A stretch of 41,672 bases of DNA from Citromicrobium sp. (GTDB lineage Bacteria > Pseudomonadota > Alphaproteobacteria > Sphingomonadales > Sphingomonadaceae). Shown here one piece after another: positions 1 to 8,038 of this stretch (positions are counted from its first letter, which is position 1; each line of letters begins with the position of its first letter). The stretch covers positions 179,429-221,100 of the forward strand of contig PBYQ01000006.1 in NCBI GenBank assembly GCA_002729695.1, written 5' to 3'. The notes below the pieces were generated by a model. The model was not told where the DNA came from and made no database searches. It saw only the letters and a program-made list of their open reading frames with translations. The translations under genes and the position numbers were made by a program.

Positions 1-474
1 CGCCTGAAGAAGGGCGGCAAGATCAACACCGCGATCTTCGAAGGCGCGACGATCAACACGCCCTCGATGCTGGCGACCGAGGATTACATCGCCGCGCTTG
101 AATGGGGCAAGTCGATCGGCGGGCTGCCCGCGCTGATCGAGCGCGCCAATGCCAACGCCAAGGTGCTGACCGACTGGATCGAGGCGACGCCTTATGTGCG
201 CAACATGGTCGACGATCCGGCCAAGCGGACCAATACCGGCGTGTGCTTCGTCTTCCAGGGCGAGTGGTTCGACAGTCTGCCTGAAGACGAGCAGGCGGCG
301 GTGCCCGGCAAGATCTACAAGATGCTGGAGGCCGAAGGCGTCGGCTACGACTTCAACGGCTATCGCGACGCTCCGCCGTCCCTGCGCATCTGGTGCGGCG
401 GCACGGTCGAGAGCGAAGACATCGCGCGCCTGATCCCGTGGATCGAGTGGGCCTTCGCCGAGCTGCAGAAGTAG
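1..474 (+). CDS. serC: Phosphoserine aminotransferase, C-terminal part (start outside window)
   Basis: This is the C-terminal ~157 residues of a PLP-dependent aminotransferase. The frame is open from base 1 (it begins RLKKGGKINTAIFEG) and ends in TAG at 474. The stretch FEGATINTPSMLATEDYIAALEWGK resembles the small-domain region of the SerC subfamily found in alphaproteobacteria and methanogens. By family knowledge it converts 3-phosphohydroxypyruvate plus glutamate to phosphoserine in the cytoplasm, step two of serine synthesis. It lies 109 bases upstream of serA on the same strand, which supplies the step before it, and this pairing supports the call. The PLP lysine lies outside the window, so catalytic competence cannot be judged here. 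Confidence 0.9.
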   Translation, partial: RLKKGGKINTAIFEGATINTPSMLATEDYIAALEWGKSIGGLPALIERANANAKVLTDWIEATPYVRNMVDDPAKRTNTGVCFVFQGEWFDSLPEDEQAAVPGKIYKMLEAEGVGYDFNGYRDAPPSLRIWCGGTVESEDIARLIPWIEWAFAELQK

Positions 475-496
475 CGCCTCTTTCGCACATTGGTGA

Positions 497-566
497 GCTC
501 CTGCGAAAGCAGGAGCCTCTTTCAGACAAGCGCAGAATTGCATGAGGTCCCAGCTTTCGCTGGGAC
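497..566. repeat. Pair of 8-bp-stem tetraloop hairpins between serC and serA
   Basis: There are two perfect hairpins. At 497-516, GCTCCTGC and GCAGGAGC flank a GAAA loop. At 547-566, GTCCCAGC and GCTGGGAC flank a TTTC loop, which is GAAA when read on the minus strand. The two units therefore face opposite ways, each with a GNRA-type loop. They look like members of a dispersed palindromic repeat family and may act as an attenuating or RNA-stabilising element between serC and serA. Confidence 0.7.
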
Positions 567-583
567 TCGCAAAGGATCAGACC

Positions 584-2167
584 ATGACCAAACCCAAAGT
601 CCTGATTTCCGACAAGATGAGCCCCGATGCCGCCAAGATTTTTGCGGAGCGCGGCTGCGAAGTGCACGAGAAGACGGGGCTCTCGCCAGATGAACTGAAG
701 GCGATTATCGGCGAATATGAAGGTCTTGCGATCTGTTCCTCGACCAAGGTCACACCCGAAATCCTTGAGGCCGCGACCAATCTGAAGGTCATCGGCCGCG
801 CGGGCATCGGAGTCGATAATGTCGATATTCCTGCCGCCAGCGAGCGCGGCGTGGTGGTGATGAACACGCCCTTCGGCAACTCGATCACCACCGCCGAACA
901 CGCCATCGCCATGCTGCTCGCGCTCGCCCGCCAGATCCCGCAAGCGAACGCGCGCACGCAGAACGGCGAGTGGCCCAAGAGCGACTTCATGGGCATCGAA
1001 CTGACCGGCAAGACGCTCGGCCTGATCGGCGCGGGCAATATCGGCAGCATCGTTGCATCCCGCGCGCAGGGCCTGCGGATGAAGGTGATCGCCTACGACC
1101 CCTTCCTTACCGAGGAACGCGCGGTCGACATCGGCGTCGAGAAGGTCGAACTGGACGACTTGCTGCGCCGTGCGGACTGCATCACGCTGCACACCCCGCT
1201 AACCGACGAGACGCGCAACATTCTATCGCGCGAAAACCTCGCCAAGACGAAGAAGGGCGTGCGGATCGTCAACTGCGCGCGCGGCGGGTTGATCGACGAG
1301 GCGGCATTGGCCGACGCGCTCGACAGCGGCCATGTCGCGGGCGCGGCGCTCGACGTGTTCCAGACCGAACCGGCGAAGGAGAGCCCGCTGTTCGGCAAGC
1401 CCGGCTTCATCTGCACCCCGCACCTGGGCGCATCGACTCGCGAGGCGCAGGAGAATGTCGCGCTGCAGGTCGCCGAGCAGCTGAGCGATTTCCTGCTCAC
1501 CGGCGCGGTCACCAACGCGCTCAACATGCCGAGCCTCAGCGCCGAGGAAGCACCGCGCCTGAAGCCATATATGCAGCTCGCCGAAAGCCTCGGCTCGCTG
1601 GTCGGGCAGCTGGCGCACGGTAGCCTGCCGAAGATTTCCATCGAACTGGAAGGTGACGCGGCGGAGCTCAATCCCAAGCCGATCACCGCTGCGGTGCTCG
1701 CAGGCCTCATGCGCCGCTATTCGCAGAGCGTGAACATGGTCAACGCGCCTTATCTGGCGAAGGATCGCGGCATGGAAGTGCGCGAGATCCGTTCCAGCAA
1801 GGAAGGCACCTACCAGACGCTGATCAAGGTGATGGTGGAAACCGACGCGGGCCGCCGCTCGGTCTCGGGCACGCTGTTCGGGCGCGAGGCCCCGCGTCTG
1901 GTCGAGATTTTCGGCATCGGGATCGAGGCCGAGCTCGACGGCAACATGCTCTACGTCGTCAACGACGATGCGCCCGGCTTCATCGGGCGGATCGGTTCGC
2001 TGCTGGGCGACCGCGGAATCAACATCGGCACCTTCAACCTCGGTCGTCGCGAAGCGGGCGGGGAAGCGGTCCTGCTGCTGAGCATCGACCAGCCTGTCGA
2101 CGACGCGCTGATCGCCGAGGCCGAGGCGCTGGAAGGCGTGCGAACGGTCACGGCGCTGAGTTTTTGA
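584..2167 (+). CDS. serA: D-3-phosphoglycerate dehydrogenase
   Basis: This 527-residue long-type SerA oxidises 3-phosphoglycerate to 3-phosphohydroxypyruvate with NAD, the first committed step of serine synthesis. Visible parts in order are the substrate-binding half (1-95), the Rossmann domain with GAGNIGS near 147-153, the catalytic Arg in NCARGGLIDE near 232, the His in CTPHLGAS near 279, an intervening ASB-type domain, and a C-terminal ACT domain from about 454 (NDDAPGFIGRIGSLL). The ACT domain implies amino-acid (serine) feedback. The ATG at 584 is chosen because an AAAGGA ribosome-binding site precedes it at 571-576. The upstream in-frame ATG at 542 lies inside the palindromic repeat. 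It follows serC on the same strand and hisZ comes next. Confidence 0.96.
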   Translation: MTKPKVLISDKMSPDAAKIFAERGCEVHEKTGLSPDELKAIIGEYEGLAICSSTKVTPEILEAATNLKVIGRAGIGVDNVDIPAASERGVVVMNTPFGNSITTAEHAIAMLLALARQIPQANARTQNGEWPKSDFMGIELTGKTLGLIGAGNIGSIVASRAQGLRMKVIAYDPFLTEERAVDIGVEKVELDDLLRRADCITLHTPLTDETRNILSRENLAKTKKGVRIVNCARGGLIDEAALADALDSGHVAGAALDVFQTEPAKESPLFGKPGFICTPHLGASTREAQENVALQVAEQLSDFLLTGAVTNALNMPSLSAEEAPRLKPYMQLAESLGSLVGQLAHGSLPKISIELEGDAAELNPKPITAAVLAGLMRRYSQSVNMVNAPYLAKDRGMEVREIRSSKEGTYQTLIKVMVETDAGRRSVSGTLFGREAPRLVEIFGIGIEAELDGNMLYVVNDDAPGFIGRIGSLLGDRGINIGTFNLGRREAGGEAVLLLSIDQPVDDALIAEAEALEGVRTVTALSF

Positions 2168-2182
2168 TAAAAAGGCGTCCCA

Positions 2183-2259
2183 CCGTTCGTGCTGAGCTAG
2201 TCGAAGCGCGAATGGTGGGGTACGGCCCGTCCGCCCTTCGACAAGCTCAGGACGAACGG
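2183..2259. repeat. Composite inverted-repeat element, copy 1 (serA-hisZ gap)
   Basis: The left unit at 2183-2207 begins CCGTTCGTGCTGAG and ends GTCGAAGC. The right unit at 2234-2259 is its near reverse complement, beginning CCCTTCGACAAGCTC and ending CGAACGG. The two units are separated by 26 bases. Related pairs occur at 18934-19036 and 38669-38761. The unit occupies most of the gap between the serA stop and the hisZ start. Confidence 0.85.
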
Positions 2260-2276
2260 ACCTAGACTAGCTTCCC

Positions 2277-3383
2277 ATGACCATGACCGACGATCTTCTG
2301 CCCGAAGGGCTGGCCGACAACCTGCCCGAACAATCCGCCGCCCTCGCGCGCGCCATGCGCGCCGCGCTGGAGGCGATGGATGCGCATGGATACGACCGGG
2401 TCAGCCCGCCGCTGATCGAGTTCGAGAAATCGCTCGGCCACCGGATGGACGGGTTGCAGACGCGCGCGATGTTCCGCTTCGTCGACCCGGCGAGCCTGCG
2501 CACGCTCGCGCTGCGCAGCGACATCACCCCGCAGATCGGGCGCATCGCGGCGACCGCGCTGGCAGCTCGCACGCGGCCGCTGCGCCTGTGCTACGCGGGC
2601 GAGGTCGCGCGGATTTCCGCCGACCAGCTCGACCCGGTGCGCCAGCGCTTGCAGGTCGGCGCCGAACTGATCGGGTCAGACAGCATTGCCGCGGCAAGCG
2701 AAATCGTGCTGACCGCCATCACCGCGCTGGAGAAGGTCGGCATCGGTTCGATCTCGGTCGATTTCACGCTGCCCGATCTCGTATCCACGCTCGCCGCCGG
2801 GCCGTTCCCGCTGTCGGACGAGCAGGCAGAAGATGTCCGCCGCGAACTCGATACCAAGGACGCAGGCGGGCTGAAGGCGGTCGGTGGGGAAGCCTTCCTG
2901 CCGCTGATCCACGCCGCCGGGCCGTTCCCCGATGCGCTCGACAGGCTGCGCGCCATCGATGCGGGCGGCGTGCTCGAAAGCCGGATCGAAGGACTGGAAG
3001 CCATTGCGGCGGCGGTCGGCGACCGTGCGCGCATCACGCTCGACCCGACCGAGCGGCACGGCTTCGAATACCAGAGCTGGTTCGGCTTCACGCTCTACGC
3101 GGGCGAAGCGCGCGGCGCGCTGGGGCGCGGCGGGACGTACCTGATCCGCGGCACCGACGAGCCTGCGACCGGCTTCTCGATCTATCTCGGGCAGGCGCTG
3201 CCGCTGCTCGACGCAGGCCAACCGCGCGACATGCTCTACCTGCCGCTCGGCCACGACACCGAGGTTGCAGCGAAGCTGCGTGAGGACGGCTGGCGCACGC
3301 TGGCGGCACTCTCCGCCGACGAGGATGCACGCGCGCTCGGCTGCACGCACCGGCTGGAGGATGACGGGGTGACGGCGCTCTAG
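2277..3383 (+). CDS. hisZ: ATP phosphoribosyltransferase regulatory subunit (HisRS-like)
   Basis: This 368-residue HisRS-like protein has class II synthetase-type motifs (LRSDITPQIGRIAA near 80-95, RLCYAGEVAR, QVGAELIG) but lacks the C-terminal anticodon-binding domain. The usual histidine-A GGRYD-type motif is replaced by GRGGTYLI. By family knowledge HisZ pairs with a short HisG for the first step of histidine synthesis and has no synthetase activity. No hisG is visible in the window. The start is the first ATG of ATGACCATG; the second, six bases on, is also possible. Its stop shares a CTAG with the convergent gene downstream. Confidence 0.88.
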   Translation: MTMTDDLLPEGLADNLPEQSAALARAMRAALEAMDAHGYDRVSPPLIEFEKSLGHRMDGLQTRAMFRFVDPASLRTLALRSDITPQIGRIAATALAARTRPLRLCYAGEVARISADQLDPVRQRLQVGAELIGSDSIAAASEIVLTAITALEKVGIGSISVDFTLPDLVSTLAAGPFPLSDEQAEDVRRELDTKDAGGLKAVGGEAFLPLIHAAGPFPDALDRLRAIDAGGVLESRIEGLEAIAAAVGDRARITLDPTERHGFEYQSWFGFTLYAGEARGALGRGGTYLIRGTDEPATGFSIYLGQALPLLDAGQPRDMLYLPLGHDTEVAAKLREDGWRTLAALSADEDARALGCTHRLEDDGVTAL

Positions 3384-4441
3384 TCGCCGCCCAGCACCCC
3401 CTCGGTATCGGCCAGCTCGATATTGCTCATCATGCCGAGGTAGCGATCGTAATAGGGCTTGTGGGAGACGCCCACGATGGCGAGCGTGCGCGTGTCCGTG
3501 CCGATGACCTGGCGGATATTGGCGACCATCCGCAGGTTCCGCGTCTCCCAATAGGCGAGGTAGGTCTGGCCCGCGTCGCTCGGCGTGCGCGCTCCCGCCG
3601 CCGCCCCGAAATCGCCCGCCATCGCCAGCGCGAGCGAGGAGGGCGCATTGTACCGGCGATACCATTCGAGGATCGGCATCGAGCCATCCTCCATCGCCGC
3701 GTCCCACTCCTCGTATTCCGCGATGCGCTGCTTGGTCGGCGCATTGTCCCAGATCGCGCTGATTTCCGACCCGTAGGCCTCGGGGTCTTTCGGATCGCTG
3801 CCGCTCATCTGGTCGTCCACCCGGTCAACCCGGTCGAGGCCGAGGCGCACTGCCAGCCGCACCGCGATGACGACGTTCTCGTTCAGGCGGGTGTCGTATT
3901 TTTCGAGAAAGGCGACCAGTTCTGCGGGCAGGTCGTCGCCCGCCGTGCGCTCCCCTTCGGGCAGCCGGAGCCATTGGACCAGCGCCGATTCTGGCTCTCC
4001 AATGGCGAGGAACAGGCCGACCAGACGTCGCCGTTCGGCGATGGTGCGCTGGTCAGCCGGCTTGGCGAGCAGGTCCATCACGCCGAATTGCGCATCGCGC
4101 ATGCTCACCCCCAGCGCCGCGCGCGCCGGTTCGGGATCGGGGCAATAGCTATTGGCGTTGCCCGGATCGAACATGCGCAGGTTGTCGCATTGCACCCCCT
4201 CGATCCCCTCGATCGCGATCGCTTCCGGCGCCCATTCTTCCAGCTCGTCGAGCAGCGGATCGAACCGCTCGGTCGGGAAATCCTTGGGCAGCGAGGAGAG
4301 GTGCGAGGTGCCCAGCACCAGCACCGGGGTAAGGTCGCCGCGCTCCTCAGCCATGGCATCGACGATATCGACCAGATCGGCCGGGGGCGGGGCCGATCCG
4401 GCGGCCTGGGCGAGCAGTGAAGCGGCGAGCAGAAACGACAT
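3380..4441 (-). CDS. DUF5694-like exported protein
   Basis: This 353-residue protein starts with a short hydrophobic leader (MSFLLAASLLAQAAGSA), probably a signal peptide. The mature part opens with a beta-strand motif VLVLGTSHLSSL, which resembles DUF5694 proteins (LLGTFHF-type) and more loosely the TraB/GTHxS hydrolase-like families. An EEWAPEAIAIEG segment and a late TLAIVGVSHK segment carry a further Ser-His. The reaction is unknown. The gene is convergent with hisZ and the two stop codons overlap. Its start region lies in a perfect 9-bp inverted repeat (4439-4470) with the AGGGAGG ribosome-binding site in the loop, which suggests translational control. Together with the reductase upstream it sits within the serC-serA-hisZ-purA order. 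Confidence 0.7.
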   Translation of the reverse strand: MSFLLAASLLAQAAGSAPPPADLVDIVDAMAEERGDLTPVLVLGTSHLSSLPKDFPTERFDPLLDELEEWAPEAIAIEGIEGVQCDNLRMFDPGNANSYCPDPEPARAALGVSMRDAQFGVMDLLAKPADQRTIAERRRLVGLFLAIGEPESALVQWLRLPEGERTAGDDLPAELVAFLEKYDTRLNENVVIAVRLAVRLGLDRVDRVDDQMSGSDPKDPEAYGSEISAIWDNAPTKQRIAEYEEWDAAMEDGSMPILEWYRRYNAPSSLALAMAGDFGAAAGARTPSDAGQTYLAYWETRNLRMVANIRQVIGTDTRTLAIVGVSHKPYYDRYLGMMSNIELADTEGVLGGD

Positions 4442-4470
4442 GGGCGACCTCCCTTGGAAGATCGCCCATG
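4439..4470 (-). promoter_or_regulatory. Start-codon hairpin of the DUF5694-like gene
   Basis: Read on the minus strand, CATGGGCGA (4470-4462) and TCGCCCATG (4447-4439) form a perfect 9-bp stem around a 14-base loop. The gene's own ATG is the last three bases of the 3' arm, and the ribosome-binding site AAGGGAGG is in the loop. Folding would hold the start codon paired while leaving the Shine-Dalgarno exposed. The structure is visible directly; a regulatory role is inferred. Confidence 0.6.
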
Positions 4471-4529
4471 TGCGTTAGTCTGGTAATACGGTCAAGCGGA
4501 TTGCCGCCCGACTTTTGGCACGCATTTGC

Positions 4530-5351
4530 CTAGTCGTTGAAGTTGCCCGGTTCGGGGCCCATCCGACCATCCTTGCTGTCGAGCGCATCGATCTTGGCCA
4601 TCTGCTCGTCGCTCAGTTCGAACGACAGCGCCTTGAAGTTGTCGCGGATGTGGTCGGGGTTGGTCGAACGCGGCAAAACGGAAAGCCCGTGCTGGATATG
4701 CCAGCGAATGATGACCGCGCTGGCGGACTGTCCGGTTTCCACGGCGATGCCCTTCACCGTCTCGTTGCTCATCCCGTTACCCTGGCCCAGCGGAGACCAG
4801 CTCTGGGTGATAATGCCCATATCATCATGCACCTTGCGCATTGCCCGCTGCTGGAAGCTGGGGTGCAGTTCGATCTGGTTGAGGGCAGGGGTAACGCCTG
4901 TCTCGTCGACGATCTGCTTCAGGTCTTCCTCGCGGAAGTTGGAGACACCGATGGACTTGGCCTTGCCCTGGTCGCGCAGCTCGATCAGCGCTTTCCACGT
5001 GTCGACGAACAGGCCCCGTTCGGGCTGCGGCCAATGGATCAGCAGCATGTCGACATGGTCGCGGCCCAGCCGTTCTAGGCACTTGTCCGCTGCCTTCAGC
5101 GTGCGGTCGTAGCCCTGGCTCTCGTTCCAGATCTTGGTCTGGAGGAAGATGTCGGACCAGTCGCCGATGCCTTCGCCGACGCCTTTCTCGTTCTTGTAGA
5201 TCGCGGCGGTGTCGATCAGCCAGTAACCGGTTTCGAGCGCGGTACGGACCGCCTTGGGCGCGTCCTCTTCCTCGATCTGCCAGGTGCCGAAGCCCAGCTG
5301 CGGAATCCGGCGGCCATCGTTGAGGGTGAGGGTCTGGTGCTCTGTACTCAT
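4530..5351 (-). CDS. Aldo/keto reductase, 2,5-diketogluconate-reductase type
   Basis: This 273-residue NADPH-dependent (beta/alpha)8-barrel reductase has the full family tetrad: Asp47 and Tyr52 in IDTAAIYKNE, Lys73 in LQTKIWNE, His106 in LLIHWPQP. The opening RRIPQLGFGTW and later IGVSNFREEDL are family signatures. The substrate cannot be predicted; members reduce aldehydes, keto-sugars and methylglyoxal. The ATG at 5351 is chosen because AAAGGAG lies just upstream (GCAAAAGGAGATTTC then ATG). A longer in-frame start at 5438 would add 29 residues unlike the family. It is 88 bases upstream of the DUF5694-like gene on the same strand and divergent from purA. Confidence 0.9.
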   Translation of the reverse strand: MSTEHQTLTLNDGRRIPQLGFGTWQIEEEDAPKAVRTALETGYWLIDTAAIYKNEKGVGEGIGDWSDIFLQTKIWNESQGYDRTLKAADKCLERLGRDHVDMLLIHWPQPERGLFVDTWKALIELRDQGKAKSIGVSNFREEDLKQIVDETGVTPALNQIELHPSFQQRAMRKVHDDMGIITQSWSPLGQGNGMSNETVKGIAVETGQSASAVIIRWHIQHGLSVLPRSTNPDHIRDNFKALSFELSDEQMAKIDALDSKDGRMGPEPGNFND

Positions 5352-5495
5352 GAAATCTCCTTTTGCTTTCCCAACACACGCGCGCCGCAAAATGTCCCGC
5401 CGAATACCGATAAGGCGTTTCCTACCCGCATCGCCCATGCCATAGGCGCGCGCCTGTGCGCGGCCAATTTCGGGCCGGGTGTTTTTCGCCCCCTG

Positions 5496-5518
5496 GACAC
5501 TGTGTCAGGTGTGTCAGG
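5496..5518. promoter_or_regulatory. GACAC/GTGTC array upstream of purA
   Basis: GACAC-T-GTGTC (5496-5506) is a perfect palindrome around one base. It is followed by a third half-site GTGTC (5511-5515), so TGTGTCAGG occurs twice in tandem (5501-5518). It lies in the 227-base gap between the divergent reductase and purA, about 60 bases before the purA start. It is a candidate operator; the regulator is unknown. A related array is at 23552-23586. Confidence 0.45.
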
Positions 5519-5578
5519 CGGAGCCTTTGCCATCGCCGACATATGACGGTGCGCGCGAGGATTTGAAGGAGTGCAAGT

Positions 5579-6868
5579 GTGGCCAATGTAACCGTGATCG
5601 GCGCCCAGTGGGGGGACGAAGGCAAGGGCAAGATCGTCGACTGGCTCGCCAGCCGCGCCGATGCCGTGGTCCGCTTCCAGGGTGGCCACAACGCGGGCCA
5701 CACGCTGGTGGTCGATGGCACGACCTACAAGATCAGTCTGGTGCCGTCGGGCATCGTCACCGGCACGCTGTCGCTGATCGGCAATGGCGTGGTGCTCGAC
5801 CCATGGGCATTGAAGTCGGAGATCCAAAAGCTCGAAGGGCAGGGGGTGAAGATCACGCCCGACAACTTCGCCGTGGCCGACAACTGCCCGCTGATCCTGC
5901 CGCTTCATCGCGACCTCGACGGATTGCGCGAAACCGCAGCGGGGCAGGGCAAGATCGGCACCACCGGGCGCGGGATCGGCCCGGCCTACGAAGACAAGGT
6001 CGGCCGCCGCGCGATCCGCGTGTGCGACCTCGCGCATCTCGACGAGATCGAGCCGCAACTCGACCGGCTTTGCGCACACCACGATGCGCTGCGCGCAGGC
6101 TTCGACGAGCCGCCGATCGACCGCGAGGCGCTGATTGCCGAGCTGCGCGAGATCGCGCCCTTCGTGCTGCAATTCGCGCAGCCGGTGTGGAAGCGGCTGA
6201 AGAAGGTCCGCAAGGCGGGCGCGCGCGTGCTGTTCGAAGGCGCGCAGGGCGTGCTGCTCGATGTCGATCACGGCACCTATCCCTTCGTCACCAGCTCGAA
6301 CACGGTCAGCGGCACGGCGGCGAGCGGTTCGGGCCTCGGCCCCAATGCGACCGGCTTCGTGCTCGGGATCACCAAGGCCTACACCACGCGCGTGGGCAGC
6401 GGACCTTTCCCGACCGAGCTGACCGACGAGATCGGCCAGGGGCTGGGGGAGCGCGGGCACGAGTTCGGCGTGGTCACCGGGCGCAAGCGGCGCGTGGGCT
6501 GGTTCGATGCGGTGCTGGTGCGCCAGACCTGCTCGATCGCGGGCGTGACCGGCATCGCGCTGACCAAGATCGACGTGCTCGACGGAATGGACAAGGTGAA
6601 GATTTGCACCGGCTATCGTCTCGACGGGAAGATCTACGACTACCTGCCGAGCCACGCGGCGAGCCAGGCGCGCTGCGAGCCGATCTACGAAGAGATGGAA
6701 GGTTGGGCGGAAAGCACCGCCGGCGCGCGCAGCTGGGCCGACCTGCCTGCCAACGCGATCAAGTATATCAGCCGCATCCAGGAACTGATCGAGTGCCCGG
6801 TGGCGCTGGTTTCGACCAGTCCGGAGCGCGAGGACACGATCCTCGTCCGGGATCCGTTCGAAGACTAG
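5579..6868 (+). CDS. purA: Adenylosuccinate synthetase
   Basis: This 429-residue full-length PurA is the GTP-dependent enzyme joining IMP and aspartate to form adenylosuccinate in AMP synthesis. The N-terminus has the phosphate loop GDEGKGK with catalytic Asp13, and His41 in [51 protein letters not shown] and [12 protein letters not shown] are all family signatures. It starts at GTG 5579 (GTGGCCAATGTAACC), with AAGGA eight bases upstream. It has its own promoter region, shared divergently with the aldo/keto reductase. Confidence 0.97.
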   Translation: MANVTVIGAQWGDEGKGKIVDWLASRADAVVRFQGGHNAGHTLVVDGTTYKISLVPSGIVTGTLSLIGNGVVLDPWALKSEIQKLEGQGVKITPDNFAVADNCPLILPLHRDLDGLRETAAGQGKIGTTGRGIGPAYEDKVGRRAIRVCDLAHLDEIEPQLDRLCAHHDALRAGFDEPPIDREALIAELREIAPFVLQFAQPVWKRLKKVRKAGARVLFEGAQGVLLDVDHGTYPFVTSSNTVSGTAASGSGLGPNATGFVLGITKAYTTRVGSGPFPTELTDEIGQGLGERGHEFGVVTGRKRRVGWFDAVLVRQTCSIAGVTGIALTKIDVLDGMDKVKICTGYRLDGKIYDYLPSHAASQARCEPIYEEMEGWAESTAGARSWADLPANAIKYISRIQELIECPVALVSTSPEREDTILVRDPFED

Positions 6869-6921
6869 GCACGATGCCGGGTGGGGCGGGCAATCCGCTC
6901 CATTATGGATGCGATTGACTT

Positions 6922-6966
6922 ATTCCCCCTTTGTTCTCATGAATGCGTGCGGAACAAAGAGGGAAT
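6922..6966. promoter_or_regulatory. 15-bp inverted repeat at the start of the winged-helix regulator
   Basis: ATTCCCCCTTTGTTC (6922-6936) and GAACAAAGAGGGAAT (6952-6966) are complementary at 14 of 15 positions around a 15-base loop. A TTGACT (-35-like) lies at 6915-6920, so the left arm falls where the promoter spacer would be. The right arm contains the GAGGGA ribosome-binding site, four bases before the ATG at 6971. It could be a protein-binding operator for autoregulation, an mRNA hairpin hiding the ribosome-binding site, or both. Confidence 0.6.
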
Positions 6967-6970
6967 AGTG

Positions 6971-8008
6971 ATGCTCCAGACCGAGTCGCGCGCCGCCGGA
7001 AGCAATACCGATCTCAGTTACGTCCTGGCGGGTGATGCGCCTGCGAACGGGGCAGCATATGCGCCGCGCGATGGCGGCGGGCTGCCGGTCGCGATCTCGC
7101 TGTTTGCCGACCGTGGCTATCTGCGTTCCGAGATGCAGGCCGATGCGCAGCTGGCCGGATTTCGCGTGGTCCGGTCCGAACCTGTCGCCGCGTCGGAAGA
7201 TAGCACTGCGCGCCCGCTCGGCGATATCGTGCTGGTCGATGCCCCAGCCGCCGACGCGCCGACGCTCGCGCTGATCGAGCGGCTGGCGGAGCGGGTGATC
7301 CGGTCGGGTGCGCGGCTGATCGTGTCGACCACGATCGGCGCGCTCGAGCCCGTCATCGTCTCGTCGACCGCCGCCGATCCGGTGCTACTGGTCGAGCCGG
7401 GCCGGGCGGAACGGCTGGTCGCTTTCGGCGAAGCGCTGTCCGGACTGTTCGAGCGGCGCGTGCGCGACCTGTCGGGCGAAGACCGGGTGGCGGTGATGCG
7501 GCTGGTCGAGCGGGTGACCGTGCTGGCAGAGAAGCTCGACGGGCTGGTCGGGGAGGAGGACGGCGCATCTGGCGCGTTCGCCTTTGCTACCGGCGTTGCG
7601 AGCCCGGGCCGCGACTTCATCCACGAAGAGGGCGGGACCATGCGCGGGAAGCCTGCGCGCCTCCCCGCGCCGCAACGCGTGCGGGCGACGATCCGCAAAC
7701 GGCAGCTGCGCGCCCGGTTCCTCGATGCGGAGCTGTTTGCCGATCCCGCGTGGGACATCCTGCTCGACCTGACGGCTGCGCGGGCAGAGGGGCTGCGCGT
7801 GTCGGTTACCTCGCTATGCATCGCCAGCGGCGTGCCGCCGACCACCGCGCTGCGCTGGATCGGCCAGATGACCGAGCAGGGCCTGCTGGTGCGCGAAGAG
7901 GACCGGGTCGACCGGCGCCGTGCCTTCGTCGCGCTGAGCGAGACCGCGGTCGATGCGATGGCGCGCTATTTCGAGGCGGTGGGCGACTGCGAGTGCGCCG
8001 GAATCTAG
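6971..8008 (+). CDS. MarR-type winged-helix protein with receiver-like N-terminal domain
   Basis: This 345-residue protein has a C-terminal winged helix (about 245-340). It reads SVTSLCIASGVPPTTALRWIGQM (recognition helix), then GLLVREEDRVDRRRAFVALSE (wing), which matches MarR-like DNA-binding domains. The N-terminal ~150 residues (PVAISLFADRGYLRSEMQA ... GDIVLVDAP ... ARLIVSTTIGALEPVI) alternate strands and helices like a degenerate receiver domain, but I do not see a full set of acidic-pocket residues. It is probably a transcription factor of unknown target. The start at 6971 is chosen over 6881 because GAGGGA precedes it. A near-perfect inverted repeat covers the start region, which suggests self-control. 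Confidence 0.7.
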   Translation: MLQTESRAAGSNTDLSYVLAGDAPANGAAYAPRDGGGLPVAISLFADRGYLRSEMQADAQLAGFRVVRSEPVAASEDSTARPLGDIVLVDAPAADAPTLALIERLAERVIRSGARLIVSTTIGALEPVIVSSTAADPVLLVEPGRAERLVAFGEALSGLFERRVRDLSGEDRVAVMRLVERVTVLAEKLDGLVGEEDGASGAFAFATGVASPGRDFIHEEGGTMRGKPARLPAPQRVRATIRKRQLRARFLDAELFADPAWDILLDLTAARAEGLRVSVTSLCIASGVPPTTALRWIGQMTEQGLLVREEDRVDRRRAFVALSETAVDAMARYFEAVGDCECAGI

Positions 8009-8038
8009 CGAGGGCGGGTATCTGGAATTCGGAGGCGA

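Noticed and set aside
6922..6966. Alphaproteobacterial LexA box (GTTC-N7-GTTC)
   Set aside because: Each arm matches with one mismatch (ATTC-N7-GTTC; GAAC-N7-GAAT). The repeat is better explained as one 15-bp palindrome, and the gene has no SOS connection.
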